NCBI GenBank assembly: GCA_002371315.1
Contig: DFHL01000076.1
Coordinates: 1 to 6,485, forward strand
DNA from: Bacteroidales bacterium UBA3724
Lineage (GTDB): Bacteria > Bacteroidota > Bacteroidia > Bacteroidales > P3
Direction: 5' to 3'
DNA length: 6,485 nucleotides
Shown: piece after piece, positions 1 to 5,341 of the stretch
Layout: each line of letters opens with the position of its first letter
How positions within the stretch are numbered: the first letter of the stretch is position 1
The notes under the pieces: model-generated
The model's database searches: none
What the model saw: the letters and a program-made list of their open reading frames with translations, nothing else
What the model was told of the DNA's origin: nothing
Translations under genes and position numbers: made by a program

Positions 1-31
1 GTATTTGTACGCTTCCGAAGCGTACAAATAC
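1..31. repeat. 31-bp perfect inverted repeat (15-bp arms, 1-bp centre)
   Basis: The left arm GTATTTGTACGCTTC (1-15) and right arm GAAGCGTACAAATAC (17-31) are exact reverse complements around a single C at 16. As RNA this would fold into a long hairpin with a loop of about five bases. No T-run follows on the plus strand, so it is not a classical intrinsic terminator for a gene entering from the left. It sits at the window edge and may extend further left. It could be an operator, the end of a mobile element or part of a bidirectional terminator; the sequence does not decide. Confidence 0.8.
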
Positions 32-60
32 TGTTCATATACTGTACATATACTGTACAA
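28..60. repeat. Three 11-bp tandem repeats, ATACTGTWCAW
   Basis: ATACTGTTCAT (28-38), ATACTGTACAT (39-49) and ATACTGTACAA (50-60) follow each other without spacers. The period of 11 bp is about one helical turn, so identical faces are repeated on one side of the DNA. The first copy overlaps the right arm of the inverted repeat, and that arm also carries a TTTGTAC/GTACAAA core, so palindrome and direct repeats share a motif. Repeated operator half-sites are one reading; no cognate protein is visible. Confidence 0.75.
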
Positions 61-112
61 CGGGCAGAGAAAGTCCTTGTTTTCTGCACTTTTCGGTGGC
101 TGTTTGGCGGGG

Positions 113-167
113 GCAAAAAAGGGGTGGTAAAGGTGCAAAAAAGGTGTCCAAAATGGGCAAAAAATGG
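113..167. promoter_or_regulatory. Phased A-tracts (GCAAAAAA x3, 22-bp period), possible curved DNA
   Basis: GCAAAAAAGG at 113-122 and 135-144 and GCAAAAAATGG at 157-167 repeat at exactly 22 bp, two helical turns, with a shorter A4 tract at 150-153 in between. A-tracts in phase with the helix are known to bend DNA. The array ends about 75 bp before the -7 element at 242-249, so it could influence promoter activity or bind a nucleoid protein. Between 61 and 112 I see only a weak imperfect hairpin (64-71 against 80-87, with one G-T pair). Confidence 0.5.
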
Positions 168-241
168 TCGCGGCGGGGGTGCGGCTTGGCCTGTTGATAA
201 CTTTATTGTGGCGCAACGGTGCGCAGGTGCGGAAAAATTGC

Positions 242-249
242 TATCTTTG
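242..249 (+). promoter_or_regulatory. Bacteroidetes-type -7 promoter element
   Basis: TATCTTTG matches the Bacteroidetes primary-sigma -7 consensus TAnnTTTG at every fixed position. It lies 20 bases before the ATG at 269, so transcription would start near 256 and leave a leader of roughly a dozen bases. No clear TTTG -33 box is seen about 20 bp upstream, so the call rests on the -7 element and its position. It would serve the DUF4199/GT2/HAD/DUF5715 run of genes. Confidence 0.6.
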
Positions 250-268
250 CATTGGCAAATTGTATGTG

Positions 269-814
269 ATGAAGTTTATAAGACGCTACCAATCAGACAT
301 CTATGGCAACTATCGCCTGGCTGCACTCCGCGACGGGGCCCTTGCCGGGCTGCTTATCGCCGGTGTGGTGCTGTTCTGCAAACTGATTTATTATCCGATA
401 TATGCGCCCGAAAACTACGTCACCGACATCGCGCTGCTGGTGGCGACGCTTTTTTTTGCCTACCGCTATCGCAGCCGCCTGCCTGAGAAGCGTGTCTTTT
501 TCAAGGAGTTGATGCTCTACGGGCTGGGGCTTGGCATCGTTGCGGCGGTGGTCTACGGGCTGTTCCTGCTGTTCTATGGAAGTGTTGTCGATCAGGGTTT
601 TGCGGCGCGCTGCCTCGAGCATTTCATTGCCGGCGAACAGCGCGGCGCGGGCACCGACGAGGAGAAGGCCGCCACCATCGCCGTGATGCGCACCTACAAG
701 CTCCGCACGTGGGCCTTCATCGGCGCGTTCCGCACGGCGGTGATGGCCATTATGACCGCTTTCGTCGCCGCGCTGCTGTTCCGCACCGAGAAGAATGTGG
801 TCAGGCCGAAGTGA
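269..814 (+). CDS. DUF4199-family integral membrane protein
   Basis: A 181-residue protein with about four hydrophobic segments (near residues 22-43, 51-67, 81-104 and 148-172) joined by basic loops such as YRYRSRLPEKR, and a more polar stretch between helices 3 and 4. Size, topology and the glycosyltransferase immediately downstream fit DUF4199, a Bacteroidetes family without an assigned biochemical role. A partner function in the membrane for the GT2 enzyme (complex formation or lipid-linked sugar handling) is inference from the conserved pairing. The frame is open back to 164, but I chose the ATG at 269 because the -7 promoter element at 242-249 would lie inside the longer version and the extra N-terminus does not look like part of the family. 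The TGA at 812-814 is followed by a repeat that stays open in this frame to 949. Confidence 0.85.
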   Translation: MKFIRRYQSDIYGNYRLAALRDGALAGLLIAGVVLFCKLIYYPIYAPENYVTDIALLVATLFFAYRYRSRLPEKRVFFKELMLYGLGLGIVAAVVYGLFLLFYGSVVDQGFAARCLEHFIAGEQRGAGTDEEKAATIAVMRTYKLRTWAFIGAFRTAVMAIMTAFVAALLFRTEKNVVRPK

Positions 815-831
815 GCGGGAAACTTTGTACG

Positions 832-918
832 AAGACCAAAACGAAAACGAAAAAGGCTGCGCGGGAAGTTGCTAAAAAGACCAAAACGAAAACGAAAAAG
901 GCTGCGCGGGAAGTTGCT
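832..918 (+). repeat. Two direct copies of a 42-bp sequence at a 45-bp period
   Basis: The block from AAGACCAAAACGAAAACG through GCGGGAAGTTGCT occurs identically at 832-873 and 877-918, separated by AAA. A degenerate third part (921-955: CCCCAAAAAGGCT, then GGGGAAGTT) follows, and a GCGGGAAACTTTGTACGAAG stretch (816-834) resembles its end on the left. The period is 15 codons, so two plus-strand frames stay open and encode Lys/Arg-rich peptides (for example repeats of KTKTKTKKAAREVA). The repeat fills nearly all of the junction between the DUF4199 gene and the GT2 gene. I regard it as non-coding spacer DNA, related by its GGGAAGTT block to the spacer at 2454-2702. Confidence 0.9.
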
Positions 919-978
919 ACGAAACCCCAAAAAGGCTATGCGGGGAAGTTGAAATGAAATAAAAAAAAATATTAAAAT

Positions 979-1914
979 ATGGACATAAGTATTGTAGTTC
1001 CGCTTTTTAACGAAGAAGAGTCGCTGCCGCACCTGGCAGAATGGATAGACCGCGTGATGGTTGAGCACGGTTTCAGCTATGAGGTCATTATGGTCGACGA
1101 CGGCAGCCGCGACGGCTCGTGGCAGGTCATCGAGGGCCTGCGCGCCAAGAATCCCGCTTACAAGGGGGTCAAGTTCCGCCGCAACTACGGCAAGTCGGCG
1201 GCCCTCAATGTGGGCTTCGGCCACGCCCAGGGCGACGTGGTCATCACGATGGACGCCGACCTGCAGGACAGTCCCGACGAGGTGCCCGAGCTGTACCGTA
1301 TGGTGAAGGAGGAGGGCTTCGACCTGGTATCGGGCTGGAAGAAAAAACGTTACGACTCGAAGCTGGCCAAGAACATACCGTCGAAGTTCTTCAACTGGAC
1401 CACGCGCAAGATGTCGGGCATCAAGCTGCACGACTTCAACTGCGGCCTGAAGGCCTACCGGCGCGACGTGGTGAAGAGCATCGAGGTCTACGGCGAGATG
1501 CACCGCTACATTCCGGTCATCGCCAAGTGGGCTGGCTTCGGCAAGATAGGCGAGAAGGTGGTGCAGCACCGCAAGCGCGAGTTTGGCGTGACCAAGTTCG
1601 GCCTTGACCGTTTCGTCAACGGCTATCTCGACCTGATGTCGATTATGTTTATGTCCAAGTTCGGCAAGCAGCCTATGCACTTCTTCGGCCTCATCGGCTC
1701 GTGCTCGTTCCTGCTGGGTTTCATCGCCCTGGTGGTGGTGTGCGTGCTGCGCCTGTGCGGCCGCATCGCGCTGACCAACAGCGTGTGGTTCTATCTCTCG
1801 ATGCTGTTTCTGGTGCTTGGCGCTATGCTCTTCCTGGCGGGCTTCCTGGGCGAGCTGATATGCCGCAACTCGAGCACCCGCAACACCTATCTCATTGAAA
1901 AGGAGCTTGTCTGA
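979..1914 (+). CDS. GT2-family glycosyltransferase, GtrB/DPM1-like, membrane-anchored
   Basis: A 311-residue polyprenyl-phosphate glycosyltransferase. The N-terminal GT-A fold opens with ISIVVPLFNEEESL (3-16), has VDDGSRDGS (39-47), the metal- and nucleotide-sugar-binding MDADLQDSPDE (91-101, DxD at 92-94), a HRYIP motif (175-179) and the basic KREFGVTKFGLDRF segment (199-212) typical of DPM1/GtrB enzymes. Two hydrophobic helices follow (about 234-258 and 270-292), as in bacterial GtrB proteins. By family it would move a sugar from an NDP-sugar to undecaprenyl phosphate on the cytoplasmic face of the inner membrane, for envelope glycan or lipid modification; the sugar cannot be read from the sequence. 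The ATG sits after an A-rich leader (960-978) without a Shine-Dalgarno motif, which is normal for Bacteroidetes. Its TGA overlaps the next ATG by one base. Confidence 0.96.
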   Translation: MDISIVVPLFNEEESLPHLAEWIDRVMVEHGFSYEVIMVDDGSRDGSWQVIEGLRAKNPAYKGVKFRRNYGKSAALNVGFGHAQGDVVITMDADLQDSPDEVPELYRMVKEEGFDLVSGWKKKRYDSKLAKNIPSKFFNWTTRKMSGIKLHDFNCGLKAYRRDVVKSIEVYGEMHRYIPVIAKWAGFGKIGEKVVQHRKREFGVTKFGLDRFVNGYLDLMSIMFMSKFGKQPMHFFGLIGSCSFLLGFIALVVVCVLRLCGRIALTNSVWFYLSMLFLVLGAMLFLAGFLGELICRNSSTRNTYLIEKELV

Positions 1915-2453
1915 TGGCCGCTCTGTTTCTGGATCGCGACGGTGTCATCAACCGCCGCATCGTCGACGGCTACGTGACGCGTCCCGCCGACTTTGTCCTC
2001 ATCGACGGTGTGCTTGAGGCTATAGCCTTGTTTGCCAAGCGGTTCGACCGCATCTTCATCGTCACCAACCAGCAGGGCATCGGCAAGGGACTGATGACCG
2101 AGGCCGACCTCGAGGCTGTCCATTCAGGCCTTCTGCGGCAGGTGGCCGAAGCCGGCGGCCGCATCGACCGTATCTACCACTGCCCCAACCTGAAAAGCGA
2201 CCATTCCTTTATGCGCAAGCCCTCGATAGGGATGGCCCTCAGGGCGCGCAGGGAATTTCCCGATGTCGTTCTGCACCAGTCGGTTATGGTCGGCGACACG
2301 GCGAGCGATATGCTTTTCGGGCGCCGTGCCGGTATGCAGACCGTCCTGGTCGGCGACGACACGGGCCTGGCGCGAAGCAAGTCGCACCTCGTCGACCTCT
2401 GCTTCCCCGACCTGATTGGCTACGCGCGCTATCTCGAAGCCAAGGGACTTTAG
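1914..2453 (+). CDS. HAD-IIIA family phosphatase, GmhB-like, lacking the zinc loop
   Basis: A 179-residue HAD hydrolase, the usual size for D-glycero-D-manno-heptose-1,7-bisphosphate 7-phosphatase (GmhB) and histidinol-phosphatase relatives. Motif I is FLDRDGVIN (5-13; nucleophile D7, general acid/base D9), motif II IVTNQQGIGKG (49-59), motif III RKP (101-103) and motif IV MVGDTASDM (125-133, D128 and D132). All catalytic residues are present. The loop before RKP reads YHCPNLKSDHSFM: only C90 remains of the Cys-His/Cys-Cys zinc site of E. coli GmhB. A similar short loop is, from memory, common in Bacteroidetes homologues, so this is probably a lineage variant rather than damage. Substrate is uncertain: a heptose bisphosphate is plausible next to an envelope glycosyltransferase, but other sugar phosphates are possible. 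The ATG overlaps the GT2 stop (TGATG), suggesting translational coupling. Confidence 0.94.
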   Translation: MAALFLDRDGVINRRIVDGYVTRPADFVLIDGVLEAIALFAKRFDRIFIVTNQQGIGKGLMTEADLEAVHSGLLRQVAEAGGRIDRIYHCPNLKSDHSFMRKPSIGMALRARREFPDVVLHQSVMVGDTASDMLFGRRAGMQTVLVGDDTGLARSKSHLVDLCFPDLIGYARYLEAKGL

Positions 2454-2457
2454 TATT

Positions 2458-2499
2458 GGAAGTTAAAGGAAGTTAGGGGAAGTTAAGGGAAGTTAAAGG
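2458..2499 (+). repeat. Four tandem 10-bp repeats, GGAAGTTARR
   Basis: GGAAGTTAAA, GGAAGTTAGG, GGAAGTTAAG and GGAAGTTAAA run head to tail at 2458-2497, starting five bases after the HAD phosphatase stop, and end in a further GG. They form the first layer of a 249-bp repeat-filled spacer and lead directly into the 76-bp repeats. No ORF or RNA structure is supported here. Confidence 0.93.
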
Positions 2500-2702
2500 A
2501 CAATACTTTCCGTATCTGAAGTTAAAGTTAAGGTTAAAGTTAAGGTTTTTGAGGGAAGTTAAATGAAGTTAAGGGACAATACATTCCGTATCTGAAGTTA
2601 AAGTTAAGGTTAAAGTTAAGGTTTTTGATGGAAGTTGAATGAAGTTAAGGGACAATACGTTCCGTATCTGAAGTTAAAGTTAAGGTTAAAGTTAAGGTTA
2701 TT
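2499..2702 (+). repeat. 76-bp tandem repeat, 2.7 copies, containing GTTAAR hexamers
   Basis: Copies begin at 2499, 2575 and 2651 (each at GACAATAC). The first two are 76 bp long and differ at three positions; the third is cut short at about 2699, just before the next ATG. Each copy holds ATAC-NTTCC-GTAT, a 4-bp inverted repeat whose first loop base is T, A or G in copies 1, 2 and 3, then four GTTAAR hexamers in a row, then GTTTTTGA and GGAAGTT(A/G)AATGAAG. The period is not a multiple of three and all plus frames are broken, so this is not coding. The array supplies the whole leader of the DUF5715 gene; high identity between copies suggests recent duplication or ongoing slippage. Confidence 0.95.
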
Positions 2703-3806
2703 ATGATGTACCGTCACAACATACAGGAAAATGCCAGCCAACGGCGCTGCAAGCGCAGGCGTTTCCCTTGGGGCAAGGCGCTGCTGCTGGCAGTGGCCGT
2801 CTCCTTTGCCGTTGCGCTGACGGTACGCAGCTCGCATTCCGACAAGGCCCTCTATGCCGCCGCGCTGCGCGACGACGACGCCGTTGTCGATTCGGCGACA
2901 GCCCACAGCGACGACGCCCACCGTGTCTATCGGCGCCGCATTGTGCGCAGCGAGATTCCGCCCGTCAGTTTCGGCAACATCACCTACCGCGAGCTCTTCA
3001 ACGACTCCAACTATGTGCAGCTCAGCGCCGCGCGTGCCAACGGCATCGACCCTGCCACCATTGGCGACCCAGCCCAAAGCGACGAGCTGGTGCCCATTTT
3101 CAGCACCGGCCTCTACAGCGTCGACACGATGTACCACTCGGTGCCCTACCTGCTGCCCGAGGCGGTGCTGCTGCTCGACTATATTGCCCATCGTTTCAAG
3201 ACCCTTATGGCCGAGCATCATCCCTCTATCGGCGAGCATAACGTCATCGTAACCAGCGCCCTGCGCACCGAGCAGAGCGAACGCCGCCTGCGGCGCGTCA
3301 ACCGCAACGCCACCGACACTTCGTGCCACATCTACGGCACCACTTTCGACCTTTCGGCGCAGCGCTACGAGCACTTGCCTTCGGGCCGCGACACCGTCGT
3401 CGACGCCTGCAAGCAGATGCTGGCCCAGGCCCTCTACGAGCTTCGCTACGAGGGACTTTGCTATGTCAAGTATGAGCGTGGCTCCTGCTTCCACATCACG
3501 CTGCGCACCACGCAGTATGAGGGTTCGGCCGCCAGCGAGACGCGCAGCTATGTCAACCCCGGCTCGCCCGACTACCTCGTCACCAAGGCGCCGCCGCGCC
3601 CCAGGCCGCAGGTGGCCAAGGCTCCGGCCGCCAAGCCTGCAGCGGGCAGAAAGAAAGCCGCCGCGCCGCAACGCCGCAAGGCCAGAGCCGCCAAACCCGC
3701 CAAACCCGCCGCATCGCGCCAGTCCAACGCCGGCAACGCCCCACAGCCCGCATCCAACCGCCTTACCGACCGTGAACGTATCTCGCTCGAACAGTTTGAG
3801 CGATAG
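2703..3806 (+). CDS. DUF5715-like, M15-peptidase-related envelope protein with basic Pro/Ala/Lys tail
   Basis: A 367-residue protein: a short basic cytoplasmic N-terminus (RRCKRRR, 14-20), one membrane helix or uncleaved signal (about 25-41), then a periplasmic domain. Within that, IVTSALRT (182-189), SCHIYGTTFDLS (207-218) and CFHITLR (262-268) match the order of zinc-site motifs in M15/VanY peptidases: H209, D216 seven residues later, and H264. The general-base Glu that M15 enzymes carry three residues before the last His is replaced by Ser261, so hydrolytic activity is doubtful; the fold may bind peptidoglycan or act in another way. I assign DUF5715 from motif memory. Residues 296-350 form a low-complexity basic tail rich in Ala, Pro, Lys and Arg, likely disordered. 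Start codons at 2703 and 2706 are adjacent; either is possible. It closes the envelope operon, behind a repeat spacer. Confidence 0.92.
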   Translation: MMYRHNIQENASQRRCKRRRFPWGKALLLAVAVSFAVALTVRSSHSDKALYAAALRDDDAVVDSATAHSDDAHRVYRRRIVRSEIPPVSFGNITYRELFNDSNYVQLSAARANGIDPATIGDPAQSDELVPIFSTGLYSVDTMYHSVPYLLPEAVLLLDYIAHRFKTLMAEHHPSIGEHNVIVTSALRTEQSERRLRRVNRNATDTSCHIYGTTFDLSAQRYEHLPSGRDTVVDACKQMLAQALYELRYEGLCYVKYERGSCFHITLRTTQYEGSAASETRSYVNPGSPDYLVTKAPPRPRPQVAKAPAAKPAAGRKKAAAPQRRKARAAKPAKPAASRQSNAGNAPQPASNRLTDRERISLEQFER

Positions 3807-3959
3807 TCCTCTTCTTGGCATACAATTGTTTGTGTCGGTTCTGGTTTGGAAATCGGCAACATCGGCGAGTGTCGCCAAATGTTAAAATTTATCATCGATG
3901 TCAGATTTTCGGGAAAAGTGGCTATTTGTATAGTGTAAAATATATATTTTACGGGCATA
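3807..3959. other. Intergenic region before the sigma factor gene
   Basis: This 153-bp stretch turns from GC-rich to AT-rich. It contains a small hairpin GGCGA-GTG-TCGCC (3864-3876) with no T-run, CATCGATG (3893-3900), and the palindrome listed separately. I see no full TAnnTTTG -7 element; GCTATTTG at 3921-3928 keeps only the TTTG half. The sigma gene's promoter therefore cannot be placed with confidence, and it may use a non-primary sigma factor such as its own product. Confidence 0.5.
3935..3952. promoter_or_regulatory. 18-bp perfect palindrome next to the sigma factor start
   Basis: GTAAAATATATATTTTAC is its own exact reverse complement. It ends seven bases before the GTG start at 3960, so a dimeric protein bound here would sit over the promoter or leader, and the transcript could pair across the ribosome-entry region. 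Its AT-only core lowers hairpin strength. An operator for autoregulation is an inference. Confidence 0.55.
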
Positions 3960-4436
3960 GTGGACAGTATAGAAAGATACAGACAGGTTCTCTTGCGCAA
4001 CCGCAAACTGATTTGGGCGGTGTGTGTGCGCTCTGCCCGTGGCGATGCCGAACTGACGAAGGACTTGATACAGGAGGTGATGTTGCAGGTGCTGCTCGGC
4101 ATCGACAATCTGCGCGAGGATGCCTTGCCCATCGAGGAGCGCAACTGGATGCGATGGCGCTGCCGTGCGGCAATCAAGCGGCACCGCAGGAATCACAGAA
4201 TCCCATTACTGCAACTGGATACCGAGGCGCTGTCGGCTACGGAGGACGATGACGGGTCGAAAGAGCTGCTGGAAGAGGCCCTGTCGTACCTTACGGACGA
4301 CGAAAGGCTCCTTTTCCGCCTCGAGCTGGACGGATACCAAGGCGCCGAGATTGCCGCGCAACTGGGCATAACCGTAAGCGCCTACTATCAGAGGCGGCAC
4401 CGTGCCATTGAAAAACTGAGGAAGATATATGCTTAA
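3960..4436 (+). CDS. ECF-like RNA polymerase sigma factor (sigma-70 family)
   Basis: A 158-residue two-domain sigma factor. Region 2 spans about 1-80 and holds the core-binding DLIQEVMLQVLLGI (35-48) and the basic RNWMRWRCRAAIKRHRR (61-77) expected for -10 recognition and melting. A short acidic linker (95-106, with EDDDGS) leads to region 4 (about 104-156), with the helix-turn-helix GAEIAAQLGITVSAYYQRRH (128-147) and RAIEKLRK for -35 contact. It lacks regions 1 and 3, as in ECF factors, which typically answer to an envelope or nutrient signal. It is somewhat shorter than most and the linker is minimal. The start is GTG: the frame has a TAA at 3936-3938 and no ATG between it and 3960. The three following genes run the same way, starting 84 bp downstream, and could be its operon partners or targets. 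Confidence 0.92.
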   Translation: MDSIERYRQVLLRNRKLIWAVCVRSARGDAELTKDLIQEVMLQVLLGIDNLREDALPIEERNWMRWRCRAAIKRHRRNHRIPLLQLDTEALSATEDDDGSKELLEEALSYLTDDERLLFRLELDGYQGAEIAAQLGITVSAYYQRRHRAIEKLRKIYA

Positions 4437-4520
4437 GTAAACGGTCAAAAACATCTTTCTTTTTCTTTGAACAGGAATTGCCATAAATTGTCGAGGAATC
4501 ACTAATCATCAATCTCAAAT

Positions 4521-4811
4521 ATGAACGCAAAAAACAAGAACTGGCCTGAGCTGCCGATTGCTGGTGAGAACCAGGAACGGATGCTCCCCGTCGTGGAAAT
4601 GATGACCGACGGACTGGAAGATTACTGTCGTGCCTACAAGAGGCAACGGCGCATATACGTGCATATTTTTTCCTTTGCTTTTGCCATCATTGCCGTGTGC
4701 ACGGCGGCGTGGCACCTGACGCCAGCGGCGTCGACGGTGGCTGTCGACGAGGCGTCGCTGGCGTGCCGCAGCGAACGTATTGCTTTGGTTGATAATCTTT
4801 TTAAAGCCTGA
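4521..4811 (+). CDS. Small single-pass membrane protein, candidate sigma-factor partner
   Basis: A 96-residue protein not recognised by family. Residues 1-44 are polar (N-terminus MNAKNKNWPELPIAGENQ, then a segment around VVEMMTDGLEDYCRAYKRQRR that could be helical), residues about 45-66 form one hydrophobic helix, and about 30 residues follow on the other side. The Arg/Lys cluster just before the helix (40-44) predicts an N-in, C-out orientation by the positive-inside rule. A cytoplasmic N-terminal segment, one helix and an outer tail directly after a sigma gene is the layout of anti-sigma factors, but here much smaller than the usual FecR-like or zinc-type anti-sigma proteins, and without an HxxxCxxC zinc motif. 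The role is therefore a hypothesis. The ATG follows an AT-rich 84-bp spacer; the next GTG is five bases past the stop. Confidence 0.85.
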   Translation: MNAKNKNWPELPIAGENQERMLPVVEMMTDGLEDYCRAYKRQRRIYVHIFSFAFAIIAVCTAAWHLTPAASTVAVDEASLACRSERIALVDNLFKA

Positions 4812-4816
4812 CAATC

Positions 4817-5341
4817 GTGAAACGGAATGGAATAATACGGATGCTTGTTGCCATAGTGTTGCTCCTTGTTGTCTTGTCGATGACGATGGCCTTCAAGTAC
4901 AGACCCCTCACCGTGCCCTACGAGCATTGCAGCGAGGTCTACCGCCACTATGCCGGGCGTGCCGACCTTGATGTGGCCTTCGTCAAGGGCTACCGCATCG
5001 GTGACAGTATCGCCGTCGATGTCACCACCATAATGGCTTCCGATTCGGCAAGCTGGGAAAGACTGCTTCGCGAGATGAATGTCTACGAAGGGACAATCGA
5101 CCGTATGCAAAAGCTGGCGGAAGCAAACAAAACCACTATGACGATGTTCCGCTGCAAAAAGAATCATCCCGAAATAAACCATAAAATCATCGCCTCACCA
5201 TACGATCTCGTCTTTTGCAGCCCTCTCGAAAAGAATGTATATGTTTTTGACATCACCAGCGACAAACAAGTGGAACCCCTGATATTAGTGTATTTTCGTT
5301 TAATTGACAAATATAAGAAAAGAAATGAAGCGACGACTTAA
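4817..5341 (+). CDS. Membrane-anchored extracytoplasmic protein, unknown function
   Basis: A 174-residue protein that I do not recognise. A basic start (MKRNGIIR) is followed by a hydrophobic helix (about 9-26, LVAIVLLLVVLSMTMAF), and the remainder is soluble in character with three cysteines (C38, C113, C134), so a disulfide is possible in the periplasm. No lipobox is seen. I took the GTG at 4817, five bases after the previous stop, because it supplies the positive residues ahead of the helix; an in-frame ATG at 4841 would drop them. Tight spacing with the upstream gene indicates co-translation. Its 3' end overlaps the ATG of the next ORF by 17 bases. The gene is more AT-rich towards its 3' end than the envelope operon. 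A signal sensor or effector acting with the sigma factor and its neighbour is possible but unproven. Confidence 0.85.
   Translation: MKRNGIIRMLVAIVLLLVVLSMTMAFKYRPLTVPYEHCSEVYRHYAGRADLDVAFVKGYRIGDSIAVDVTTIMASDSASWERLLREMNVYEGTIDRMQKLAEANKTTMTMFRCKKNHPEINHKIIASPYDLVFCSPLEKNVYVFDITSDKQVEPLILVYFRLIDKYKKRNEATT

Noticed and set aside
164..268. N-terminal extension of the DUF4199 protein from an upstream start
   Set aside because: The -7 promoter element at 242-249 falls inside it, and the ATG at 269 gives a protein of normal family size.
709..957. 82-codon plus-strand ORF with KTKTKTKKAAREVA repeats
   Set aside because: Its first half overlaps the DUF4199 gene in another frame and the rest is the tandem repeat; no promoter or start context supports it.
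694..1680. Long minus-strand ORF opposite the GT2 gene
   Set aside because: It lies antisense to a clear GT2 gene with intact motifs, and its C-terminal part is a translation of the 45-bp repeat. High GC at third positions of the real gene explains the open frame.
2458..2702. CRISPR-like array
   Set aside because: Units are contiguous and almost identical, with no unique spacers and no cas genes nearby.
3864..3876. Terminator hairpin after the DUF5715 gene
   Set aside because: The stem is only five base pairs and no T-run follows on either strand.
2616..3878. 420-codon minus-strand ORF opposite the DUF5715 gene
   Set aside because: It is longer than the real gene, but its C-terminus is the NLNFNLNF translation of the repeat array and it shows no domain. 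The plus-strand reading has a membrane helix and M15-like motifs.
4462..4469. TTTCTTTG as a -7 promoter for the 96-aa gene
   Set aside because: It misses the key A of TAnnTTTG and lacks a -33 box; the surrounding T/C-rich run makes a chance match likely.
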